From positions 1 through 15,114 of the forward strand of contig CAYSSK010000094.1 in assembly GCA_964433645.1 (NCBI GenBank): a stretch of 15,114 nucleotides of DNA. The letters are read 5' to 3'. A program made the translations under genes and the position numbers. Below the pieces are notes generated by a model that did not search any database, was not told the DNA's origin, and saw only the letters and a list, made by a program, of their open reading frames with translations. Source of the DNA: Desulfofustis sp964433645 (GTDB taxonomy: Bacteria > Desulfobacterota > Desulfobulbia > Desulfobulbales > Desulfocapsaceae). Position 1 is the first letter of the stretch; each line of letters starts with the position of its first letter. Of this stretch, positions 1 through 6,892 are shown in pieces.

Positions 1-1500
1 CACACCCATGGCGAATTGCGCAAGTTCGGCTTCATCCAGACGATCCTGGATGCAGTGTTCGCCTCGCTGCTCGTCTATCTCACCGGTGCCTCCCAATCGG
101 TCTTTTCCTCGGTTTATTTCTTTCCGATCATCGCCGGCGGACTGCTGGCTCCGCTCAAGGGCGGTTTGATCGGCGCCGCCGCATCGACCCTGCTCTACGG
201 AACGGTCCTCGGTCTCGAATTTTTCGGCATCGTCCCTGATTACCTGCGCTATCTCAACCTTCTCGAGACCGACAACCTGTTTGCCAGCGTCAATCACTTT
301 GCCACCAAGGGACTCTCATTCTTTCTCGCCGGCGTGATCAGCGCGCTGTTTGGCACCCGGCTCAAATCAACCACCGATGCGTTGACCAGCACCCGCTACG
401 ATTTCACCCGGCTGACCCTGCTCTACAAAGAGGTCTTTGATAATATTTCCACGGGGATCATCACCTTCGACGGGACCGGCACTATCACCTCGGCCAATAA
501 CGCCGCCGCCGGCATCACCGGGATGGACACCGCCGACATGGTCGGCAGAAAACTGGCCGCCATCTTTCCAACCGTGGACCTGGAGAGCCAGTCCAGTCGC
601 AATGTCTGTAACTTCCAGTACCCCGGCGGCCAGACCATTCGTCTCGGTTATGCCTGCTCGGGGATCCAGGCTCCGGAGCAGACCCGGCAGACGCGGGTGG
701 CGGGCACAGAACCGGAACTGCAGACGTATATCCTGACCTTGAAGGATATCGGGGAAATCGAACGGCTGGAGGCCCAGATGCGCCAGGCTGAGAAGCTGGC
801 CGCCATCGGCATGATGAGTGCGAGCATCGCCCATGATTTTCGCAATCCGCTGGCCGCCATCTCGGGATCGGCCCAGGTGCTCGCCCATGAATTCGCGGAG
901 CGCGAAAGCGACCGCCGGGAAAATTACGAACTGACCAGAATCATTCTGCGCGAATCGGATCGGCTGACCAAGACCATTGCCGATTTTCTCAAATTTGCCC
1001 GCCCGGACACGGTCGATCGTGACTGGTTCCTGCTCCGTCCCTGTATCGAGGATATCCTGCAGGTCTGCAAAGCTGATCCGAAATGGCCGGCAACGGCCCG
1101 CATCGACCTGCGGGTCGATGCCCATTTTCGCGTCTGGGCCGACGAAAAACAATTGTTCACCGTCCTCAGCCACCTGATCAACAACGCCATGGCCTTCTGC
1201 CCGAAGCGGCGGGAGCATCTGGAAGTTACGGCCCGGCAATTGCGCATCGCCGATCGGGGCGAGATGAGTTCCATCAGCGTTTTCGACAATGGACCCGGTA
1301 TCAAAGCCGACGAGATGAAAAAGATTTTTGAACCGTTTTTCACGACTCGGGTCGATGGCACCGGCCTCGGCTTGGCCATCGTCAAGCAGACCGTCGAGGC
1401 ACACAACGGATTTGTCGTGGTTGGCGAATCCCCGCTCGGCGGCGCCGGTTTCTCGATCTTTTTATCCCTGCCGGCCCCGAGCGCTCCGTCGCCGGATTGA
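1..1500 (+). CDS. PAS-domain sensor histidine kinase, PilS/NtrB-like, 5'-truncated by the window edge
   Basis: Membrane-bound sensor kinase that would autophosphorylate on His and pass the phosphate to a response regulator. Counting codons from base 1, hydrophobic segments cover roughly residues 12-75 and 100-122 (membrane sensor part), a PAS domain starts near residue 136 (motif EVFDNISTGIITFDG), and the HisKA H-box SIAHDFRNPL has its His at bases 832-834. The ATPase part shows an N-box (LINNAM, near residue 392), G1 box DNGPGI (near 429), F-box FEPFFTT and G2 box GTGLGLAI. The frame is open to base 1, ahead of a TTG at 16, with HTHGELRKFGF typical of a PilS-type N-terminus, so the true start is upstream. 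It is the only clear plus-strand gene and ends tail-to-tail against murA. The usual PilR/NtrC partner is not downstream. Kinase identity is certain; the PilS assignment is inference and the signal is unknown. Confidence 0.93.
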   Translation, partial: HTHGELRKFGFIQTILDAVFASLLVYLTGASQSVFSSVYFFPIIAGGLLAPLKGGLIGAAASTLLYGTVLGLEFFGIVPDYLRYLNLLETDNLFASVNHFATKGLSFFLAGVISALFGTRLKSTTDALTSTRYDFTRLTLLYKEVFDNISTGIITFDGTGTITSANNAAAGITGMDTADMVGRKLAAIFPTVDLESQSSRNVCNFQYPGGQTIRLGYACSGIQAPEQTRQTRVAGTEPELQTYILTLKDIGEIERLEAQMRQAEKLAAIGMMSASIAHDFRNPLAAISGSAQVLAHEFAERESDRRENYELTRIILRESDRLTKTIADFLKFARPDTVDRDWFLLRPCIEDILQVCKADPKWPATARIDLRVDAHFRVWADEKQLFTVLSHLINNAMAFCPKRREHLEVTARQLRIADRGEMSSISVFDNGPGIKADEMKKIFEPFFTTRVDGTGLGLAIVKQTVEAHNGFVVVGESPLGGAGFSIFLSLPAPSAPSPD

Positions 1501-2775
1501 TCACTCTTTTTCTTTCCAGACCCTGGCACCAAGCCCGCTCAGTTTCTCAACCAGATTCTCATACCCTCGTTCCAGGTGATAGATCCGGGCAATTTCAGTG
1601 CGGTTGGCGGCGGCCAGACCGGCAATGACCAGTGAAGACGAAGCCCGCAGGTCGGTGGCCATGACCGGGGCGCCGCTGAGGCCGTGCGGACCGCGGCCGA
1701 TGACCACCGCATTGTTGCCTTCGGTCTTGATATCGGCACCCATTCGCCGCAATTCGGCAACATGCATGAACCGATTTTCAAAAATCGTTTCCCGGATCAC
1801 GCTCATACCATTGCTCAGCGTCATCAGCGCCATGAATTGCGCCTGCAGATCCGTCGGATAGCCGGGATAGGGCATGGTCTTGATATCGACCCCTCGCAGA
1901 CGATGCCGATCCCGGGGATCAAGGCAGAGCGTGATGGCACGCTCATGAACGGTAACGCGGGCCCCGGCTTCCGAGAGCTTATCGGTCAGGGCCGGCAGAT
2001 GTTCCGGACAGCACGCGCTCACCGTCACTTCGCCGCCGGCGGCCGCCCCGGCGATCAGGTAGGTACCGGCCTCGATTCGATCGGCAATGATTTCCGTCCG
2101 AGCCGGCTGCAGCTTATCAACACCGTGAACTGTCAACTGACTGGAGCCCTTTCCGTCGATCTCGGCGCCCATGCCGACGAGCATGTCGATCAGGTTGCCG
2201 ATCTCCGGTTCCCGGGCCGCGTTTCTGATAACAGTCTCTCCCTCGGCCAGCACCGCGGCCATCAGAATATTCTCCGTACCGGTAACCGACGGGATGTCGA
2301 AATAGACGGCCGTCCCCTGTAATCGCCCGTCGATGACGGCCTCGACGTATCCACGTTCGAGACGGCAGGTGACCCCGAACCGTTCAAACCCGTTGATATG
2401 GAAATTTATCGGCCGCTCACCGATGGCACAGCCGCCCGGCAACGACACCTTGGCGTGTCCCAGCCGCCCGAGCAGCGGGCCGAGAACCAGGACCGAAGCG
2501 CGCATGGTCTTGACCAGGTCATAGGAGACTTCCGCATAGATGATCGAGCTGCAGTCGACAAACAGAGTCGCCCCGTCCCGCCGCCAGGTGGCGCCGAGTT
2601 CGCTGAGCAGCGACAGCATGGTCCTGGTGTCCCGGAGATCCGGCACATTTTTCAACACATGGACACCGGGAGCGAGCAGGGTTGCGGCAATCAACGGCAA
2701 GGCGGCGTTTTTGGCGCCGCTGACGACAACCTCACCTTCGAGCGGCCGTCCTCCTTCGACGATCATTTTTTCCAT
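1501..2775 (-). CDS. murA: UDP-N-acetylglucosamine 1-carboxyvinyltransferase MurA
   Basis: Cytoplasmic enzyme that transfers enolpyruvate from PEP to UDP-GlcNAc, the first committed step of peptidoglycan synthesis and the fosfomycin target. At 424 residues it is close to the usual 417-420. SGAKNAALPL places the substrate-contacting Lys22-Asn23 at the standard positions, and the loop LPGGCAIGERP carries Cys116, the equivalent of catalytic Cys115 of E. coli, so a fosfomycin-sensitive type is expected. RASVLVLGPLLGR and the late TDLRASSSLVIAGLAA are family hallmarks. The ATG start has a GGGA five bases upstream and lies 15 bases after the prmC stop, so it looks like the last gene of a prfA-prmC-murA unit. 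Its TGA abuts the kinase stop with no spacer. Confidence 0.98.
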   Translation of the reverse strand: MEKMIVEGGRPLEGEVVVSGAKNAALPLIAATLLAPGVHVLKNVPDLRDTRTMLSLLSELGATWRRDGATLFVDCSSIIYAEVSYDLVKTMRASVLVLGPLLGRLGHAKVSLPGGCAIGERPINFHINGFERFGVTCRLERGYVEAVIDGRLQGTAVYFDIPSVTGTENILMAAVLAEGETVIRNAAREPEIGNLIDMLVGMGAEIDGKGSSQLTVHGVDKLQPARTEIIADRIEAGTYLIAGAAAGGEVTVSACCPEHLPALTDKLSEAGARVTVHERAITLCLDPRDRHRLRGVDIKTMPYPGYPTDLQAQFMALMTLSNGMSVIRETIFENRFMHVAELRRMGADIKTEGNNAVVIGRGPHGLSGAPVMATDLRASSSLVIAGLAAANRTEIARIYHLERGYENLVEKLSGLGARVWKEKE

Positions 2776-2790
2776 ATCATTCCCGTATTT

Positions 2791-3687
2791 TCAGGTTGCT
2801 CGAATATGAGCGATTCGCTCCCGGCCGGCATAATCCTTGATAATTTCAACGAATCGATAATTGACTGGTGATCGTGCCTGGGAAAACAAGGACGCGACCG
2901 CCGGCCCCTGTTCTTCACCGATCTCCATAAAGCAGTCGCCGCCGGGACCGAGCAAAGTCGGCAGGGCCGAGGCAATCGCGGCGATCACGTCCAAGCCGGA
3001 AATGCCGCCGTCAAGGGCACGACGCGGTTCAAACCGGGCTACCTCCGGTTGCAGCCGGTGGTCCAGATCATCCCGGCGGATATACGGAGGATTGACAACG
3101 ACCAGGGAAAACAGCCGTTCCTGCCGAAAACATGAAACCAGGTCTGCCTGAACCAGAGATACCCGGTCAAGCACCGCATGCCGCCGGCAATTGGCCCGGG
3201 CAACAGCCAGTGCCGCGGCGGAAATATCGACGGCGGTGACCGCCTGCGAAGACTCACGGGCCAAAACGATGCCAATCACTCCCGAGCCGCAGCACAGATC
3301 GAGCCACCGCCCCGGCTCGCACGCGAAATTTCTGCGGGCCAAAGCCGTCTCCAGCAGGAATTCCGTTTCCGGCCGCGGTATCAGGACCGCCGGCGTGACC
3401 AAAAACGGCAATGACCAGAACTCTTTTTCACCGATGATATAGGCGAGCGGTTCCCGGTTCAACCGGCGCCGGAGCAATGCCGAGAAAATCCGCCGTCGCC
3501 GCTGATCGACTGTTTTCCGGGCCGCCAGATACAACCCGGTCCGGCCTGTGTCGAGACAAAAACCAAGCAGCAGTTCAGCCTCAAGCCGAGCTTCGTCGAC
3601 GCCGGCCGCGGCAAGGGCAGCAGCCGCGTGCTGCAAAACGTCGGCAACCCTCGTGTCCCCCGCCCGATCGACCGGCCCGCTGGTCAT
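2791..3687 (-). CDS. prmC: Peptide chain release factor N5-glutamine methyltransferase PrmC (HemK)
   Basis: SAM-dependent methylase that modifies the glutamine of the GGQ motif in release factors, raising termination efficiency. The 298-residue protein has the N-terminal helical recognition domain (about 1-80), the linker motifs GEKEFW (86-91) and IPRPETE (103-109), the SAM-binding motif LDLCCGSGVIGI (129-140) and the catalytic NPPY signature at 199-202. Its substrate, RF1, is encoded 11 bases upstream by prfA, a common and functionally sensible pairing. The ATG at 3687 follows only a weak GGGTGA ribosome site, consistent with translational coupling to prfA. Family and function are secure; older annotations call it HemK, a name from a wrongly inferred haem role. 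Confidence 0.97.
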   Translation of the reverse strand: MTSGPVDRAGDTRVADVLQHAAAALAAAGVDEARLEAELLLGFCLDTGRTGLYLAARKTVDQRRRRIFSALLRRRLNREPLAYIIGEKEFWSLPFLVTPAVLIPRPETEFLLETALARRNFACEPGRWLDLCCGSGVIGIVLARESSQAVTAVDISAAALAVARANCRRHAVLDRVSLVQADLVSCFRQERLFSLVVVNPPYIRRDDLDHRLQPEVARFEPRRALDGGISGLDVIAAIASALPTLLGPGGDCFMEIGEEQGPAVASLFSQARSPVNYRFVEIIKDYAGRERIAHIRAT

Positions 3688-3698
3688 CCGTCACCCGC

Positions 3699-4769
3699 TC
3701 AACTCAGCGCTTTCAACCGCTGGGCCTGGTCGTAGGAAATCAGGGGCTCGATCACCTCATCGAGCTTGCCGTTCATGATAACTTCGAGTTTGTAGAGAGT
3801 CAAATTGATGCGGTGATCGGTCAATCGGCCCTGCGGGAAGTTGTAGGTACGGATGCGCTCGCTGCGGTCACCGCTGCCGACTTGACTTTTCCGGCTCTGG
3901 GACATCTTGTCGTGCTGTTCCTGCTCGAGACGGTCAAGCAGACGCGCCCGCAACACGGTCAGGGCCTTGGCCTTGTTCTTGTGCTGTGATTTTTCATCCT
4001 GGCAGGTAACGACCAGGCCGGTCGGCAGATGGGTGACCCGGACCGCCGAGTCGGTGGTATTGACGCTCTGACCTCCGGGTCCGGAGGAGCGGTAAACGTC
4101 GAACTTCAACTCGTTGAGATCGATGTCGAGCTCGACTTCGTCGGCCTCGGGCAGGATGGCCACCGTCACCGCCGAGGTGTGAATCCGTCCCTGGGTCTCC
4201 GTTTCCGGGACCCGCTGGACCCGGTGTACGCCGCTTTCGAATTTGAGCCGGGAGTAAACGTGATCCCCGCTGATCAGGGCGATAATCTCTTTAAAACCGC
4301 CGATACCAAGCGGACTGGAAGACATGATTTCAACGCGCCAGCCCATCGTCTCGGCATAACGGCTGTACATGCGAAACAGGTCGGCCACGAACAGAGCCGC
4401 TTCATCGCCGCCGGTGCCGGCACGAATCTCGAGAAAGATGTTTTTTTCGTCGGCGGGATCCCTGGGCAGCAAGACGACCTTGATTTCCTGCTCCAACCGT
4501 TCTTCTTCAGCCTGCAACTCTTCGAGTTCCAGCCGGGCCAGATCGCGCAGCTCGCCGTCCTCGGAATCGTCCTGGATAATCAGACGATTGCCGCGAATCT
4601 GCCGCTGCACCTTGTCGTAGGCACCATAGAGATCGGCCAGCCGGCTCAGCTGGGAATGTTCCTTGACGATCCGCTGGTAGTCCTGCTGATTGTGTGCCAG
4701 CGCCGGATCGGCAAGGCGCCCTTCGAGTTCGGCCAGTTTATCGGTGATGTCGTGCAGAGATTCGAGCAT
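3699..4769 (-). CDS. prfA: Peptide chain release factor 1 (RF1)
   Basis: Class I release factor that reads UAA and UAG in the ribosomal A site and triggers hydrolysis of peptidyl-tRNA. The 356-residue length is typical. The codon-reading P-x-T tripeptide is PET at residues 188-190 (PAT in E. coli), inside RVPETETQGRIHTSA, which marks RF1 rather than RF2. The catalytic GGQ lies at 232-234 in RSSGPGGQSVNTT, and RTYNFPQGRLTDHRI follows near the C-terminus. The gene starts 28 bases downstream (minus strand) of the U-tract of the strong rpmE terminator, and I see no good Shine-Dalgarno sequence before its ATG. It therefore depends on readthrough or on a promoter I could not identify. prmC follows after 11 bases. 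Confidence 0.98.
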   Translation of the reverse strand: MLESLHDITDKLAELEGRLADPALAHNQQDYQRIVKEHSQLSRLADLYGAYDKVQRQIRGNRLIIQDDSEDGELRDLARLELEELQAEEERLEQEIKVVLLPRDPADEKNIFLEIRAGTGGDEAALFVADLFRMYSRYAETMGWRVEIMSSSPLGIGGFKEIIALISGDHVYSRLKFESGVHRVQRVPETETQGRIHTSAVTVAILPEADEVELDIDLNELKFDVYRSSGPGGQSVNTTDSAVRVTHLPTGLVVTCQDEKSQHKNKAKALTVLRARLLDRLEQEQHDKMSQSRKSQVGSGDRSERIRTYNFPQGRLTDHRINLTLYKLEVIMNGKLDEVIEPLISYDQAQRLKALS

Positions 4770-4797
4770 GAAGGTACCCGGTCACGCCGTGAAAGAA

Positions 4798-4836
4798 ATA
4801 AAAAAGTCCACAGCGATGGCAACCATCACTGCGGAC
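4798..4836 (-). terminator. Strong Rho-independent terminator after rpmE
   Basis: On the minus strand a 14-bp stem (4836-4823 paired with 4819-4806) closes a UUG loop and has only two G-U wobbles. It is followed by six U, then AUUU. The arms read GTCCGCAGTGATGG and CCATCGCTGTGGAC. It lies between rpmE and prfA, so it would end the rpmE transcript and limit flow into prfA-prmC-murA. Confidence 0.92.
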
Positions 4837-4845
4837 TCCCATTGG

Positions 4846-4871
4846 CCGACACGAACGCATGGTCGTGCCGG
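4846..4871 (-). other. Secondary stem-loop between the rpmE stop and its terminator
   Basis: CCGGCACGA (4871-4863) can pair with TCGTGTCGG (4854-4846) on the minus strand: 9 bp with one G-U pair and an 8-base loop. There is no U-tract, so it is not a terminator by itself. It starts 11 bases beyond the rpmE stop and could protect the 3' end or be incidental. Confidence 0.4.
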
Positions 4872-4882
4872 TTTGCACGCAC

Positions 4883-5104
4883 CTAAGCGTTGTCTTTCGT
4901 CTCGTAGTGCTTGGCGTAGCGGCGACGGAACTTCTCGATCCGTCCGGCGGTGTCGATCAGTTTCTGCTTGCCGGTAAAAAACGGATGGCAGGCGGAACAT
5001 ATCTCGACTTTGAGTTCCGGCAGGATGGAGCCGATCTCGAAGCTGTTGCCGCAGGCGCACGTGGCGGTGATGGTATGGTATGTGGGATGGATATCTTTTT
5101 TCAT
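4883..5104 (-). CDS. rpmE: 50S ribosomal protein L31, zinc-binding type
   Basis: Large-subunit ribosomal protein of 73 residues that helps bridge the 50S central protuberance and the 30S head. It keeps four zinc-ligand cysteines, C16 and C18 in TCACGN and C36 and C39 in ICSACHPFFTG, so it is the zinc-containing C+ form, not the zinc-free paralogue made under zinc starvation. An upstream in-frame start would add 19 residues, but MKKDIHP is the conserved L31 N-terminus and GAGG lies five bases before this ATG, so I start here. It is preceded by rho and followed by a strong intrinsic terminator. Upstream promoter-like sequences and a palindrome suggest it may also be transcribed independently of rho. 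Confidence 0.97.
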   Translation of the reverse strand: MKKDIHPTYHTITATCACGNSFEIGSILPELKVEICSACHPFFTGKQKLIDTAGRIEKFRRRYAKHYETKDNA

Positions 5105-5168
5105 GGTGGCCTCAGCCCTCCAAAAGCGTTGTCGGATACTAATCAGGTGCAACAAACACACTCAAAGG

Positions 5169-5182
5169 GAGTAAATTTACTC
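5169..5182. promoter_or_regulatory. Perfect 14-bp palindrome upstream of rpmE, candidate operator with promoter-like hexamers
   Basis: GAGTAAATTTACTC is a perfect palindrome in the 135-bp rho-rpmE spacer, which is AT-rich compared with its surroundings. On the minus strand TTGTAC lies 16 bases upstream of TAAATT, so the palindrome would cover this possible -10. A second candidate pair, TTGAGT-18-TAGTAT, lies just downstream and closer to the rpmE start. Neither is near consensus. An operator role is inference; no regulator is identified. Confidence 0.4.
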
Positions 5183-5239
5183 TATTGAGAGAAAAGTACA
5201 AGTGAAAAAAAACATGGATTGCCTGGAGGGGATAGATCG

Positions 5240-6490
5240 TCAGCTGTTCATCGAGTCGAGGAAATCACGATTGGTTTTCTGGGCCCGCAATTTGTCGAGC
5301 AGAAAATCCATGCCGTCGGCAGGATTCATGGCCGAGAGGAGTTTTCTCAGGATCCAGACACGATTGAGCACGTCTTCCTTGAGGAGCAGATCTTCTTTCC
5401 GGGTGCCGGAGCGCTTGATGTCAATGGCCGGGAAAATGCGTTTATCGGCCATCTTCCGATCAAGAATGAGCTCCATATTACCGGTGCCCTTGAACTCTTC
5501 GAAGATGACCTCGTCCATTTTCGAACCGGTTTCGACCAGGGCCGTGGCCATGATGCTCAGACTGCCGCCTTCTTCAATGTTGCGAGCGGCGCCAAAAAAG
5601 CGTTTCGGGCGGTGCAGGGCATTTGCTTCGACACCACCGGAGAGGATCTTGCCGCTGGCGGGGGTAACGGTATTGTAGGCTCGCGCCAGCCGGGTAATAC
5701 TGTCCAGCAGGATGACCACATCCTTTTTGTGCTCGACCAAGCGCTTGGCCTTTTCAATAACCATCTCGGCTACCTGGATATGTCGCTGGGGCGGCTCGTC
5801 AAAGGTGGAACTGACCACCTCCGCGGCTTTGACGCTGCGCTGCATCTCGGTGACCTCCTCCGGCCGCTCGTCGATAAGCAGGACAATCAGGTAAACTTCC
5901 TTGTGGTTGCGGACGATCGAATTGGCGATCTTCTGCATCAGCACCGTCTTACCGGTCCGCGGCGGAGCAACGATGAGGCCGCGCTGCCCTTTGCCGATCG
6001 GGGCGAACAAGTCCATCACCCGCATAGAAAAATTGTCAGGCTGCCATTCCAGATCGAATTTTTCCTCCGGGTGGAGGGGGGTCAAATTACCGAACAATGT
6101 CTTCTGCTTGGTCGCTTCCGGAGGGTCGAAGTTGACACTTTCCACTTTGAGCAGTGCGAAATAGCGCTCACTCTCTTTGGGGGCCCTGACCATGCCCTCG
6201 ATCACGTCTCCGGTCCTCAGATTGAGCCGGCGGATCTGCGACGGCGACACATAGATGTCGTCGGGGCCGGGAAGGTAGTTGTAATCGGGAGCACGGAGAA
6301 AACCAAACCCATCCGGGAGAATCTCAAGAACCCCATTGCCGCGCAGTTTTCCTTCCTTGTCCGCCTGAGCTTGAAGGATGGCGAAGATCAGTTCCTGTTT
6401 TCGCAAAGAACTAAAGCCTTCAATATTCAATTCACGGGCATGCTGCACCAATTCTTCGATCTTCTTCAGTTTGAGTTCCGCCAGGTTCAT
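5240..6490 (-). CDS. rho: Transcription termination factor Rho
   Basis: Hexameric RNA-dependent ATPase and helicase that ends untranslated transcripts. The 416 residues match the compact Rho form (E. coli 419). Visible parts are the N-terminal helical domain (1-45), the RNA-binding cold-shock fold with GNGVLEILPDGFGFLR (51-66), Walker A APPRTGKT (175-182), the catalytic-glutamate region LLIDERPEEVTEM (204-216), Walker B VVILLDSITR (258-267) and the Q-loop TPASGKILSGG (276-286). There is no long disordered insertion. The conserved MNL start is the ATG at 6490; an adjacent GTG at 6493 is possible and stands at a better distance (9 against 12 bases) from AAGGAG. It has its own strong promoter and a leader of about 360 bases, which suggests autogenous control as known for E. 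coli rho. Confidence 0.98.
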   Translation of the reverse strand: MNLAELKLKKIEELVQHARELNIEGFSSLRKQELIFAILQAQADKEGKLRGNGVLEILPDGFGFLRAPDYNYLPGPDDIYVSPSQIRRLNLRTGDVIEGMVRAPKESERYFALLKVESVNFDPPEATKQKTLFGNLTPLHPEEKFDLEWQPDNFSMRVMDLFAPIGKGQRGLIVAPPRTGKTVLMQKIANSIVRNHKEVYLIVLLIDERPEEVTEMQRSVKAAEVVSSTFDEPPQRHIQVAEMVIEKAKRLVEHKKDVVILLDSITRLARAYNTVTPASGKILSGGVEANALHRPKRFFGAARNIEEGGSLSIMATALVETGSKMDEVIFEEFKGTGNMELILDRKMADKRIFPAIDIKRSGTRKEDLLLKEDVLNRVWILRKLLSAMNPADGMDFLLDKLRAQKTNRDFLDSMNS

Positions 6491-6858
6491 CACTGTTGGT
6501 CTCTCCTTCTTCTGAATGGCAGGGGATGGTTATGATAATGCGGTTGATCCCGTGCTGATCGGGACGCACCAGAAAGGACCGGGTAAGCGGATAAAGGCCG
6601 CCGGCCGGTCTACACGCATTTATTCATGCGGGACTATCCCGCATGTCCTCACACTAAAACGCAGATGTCGGTTTTTAATCGTTTTAATCGGTCGTCAAGA
6701 GTTGGCTGGCAAGGCGATTTGCAGGAGCAAATATGTTGTTTTTAATAGCCTTCTTTCAATTAAAGCCCGGCTCGCACGGGCACCACGTTCTTTGGAAACT
6801 AGGTATCAGATTTTCAATAGATTATTTCAGGCGGGAGTCCGTCTTGATCGTTTCATCC
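6491..6858 (-). promoter_or_regulatory. Long structured 5' leader of rho (non-coding)
   Basis: About 400 bases separate coaE and rho with no convincing gene. From the promoter at 6859-6887 the transcript would carry a leader near 360 nt. It contains a perfect 9-bp hairpin (6625-6645), a nested pair of stems formed by GACCGG/CCGGTC (6577-6582 and 6605-6610) around GCGG/CCGC, a TCCCG/CGGGA stem (6548-6552 and 6560-6564), and a tandem repeat of TTTTAATCG (plus strand, 6673-6690). AAGGAG just before rho is the ribosome site. Several very short minus-strand ORFs (MRDSPA and MNKCV, overlapping at ATGA) occur, without good ribosome sites. E. coli rho also has a long leader with attenuation; the function here is inferred by analogy. 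Confidence 0.6.
6625..6645 (-). other. Perfect 9-bp hairpin in the rho leader
   Basis: CATGCGGGA and TCCCGCATG pair perfectly around a 3-base loop. On the minus strand the hairpin is followed by AATAAATG, not by a U-tract, so it is not a standard intrinsic terminator. It sits about 135 bases before the rho start and could be a pause, a stability element or an attenuator part. Confidence 0.6.
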
Positions 6859-6887
6859 CTTATACGTACTCTTGTCGGGGGTGTCAA
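6859..6887 (-). promoter_or_regulatory. Near-consensus sigma70 promoter for rho
   Basis: Minus strand TTGACA (6887-6882), spacer of exactly 17 bases, TATAAG (6864-6859): 11 of 12 consensus positions. The -35 begins five bases after the coaE stop codon. It is the best promoter match I saw in the window and points directly at rho. Confidence 0.85.
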
Positions 6888-6892
6888 GTATT

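Noticed and set aside
5208..5240. Run of eight T on the minus strand just after the rho stop as a rho terminator
   Set aside because: I could not find a stable stem directly before the T-run; only weak pairings are possible.
5219..6535. 438-codon plus-strand open frame opposite rho
   Set aside because: Mirrors the rho coding sequence on the other strand; composition is unlike a real protein and no motif is visible.
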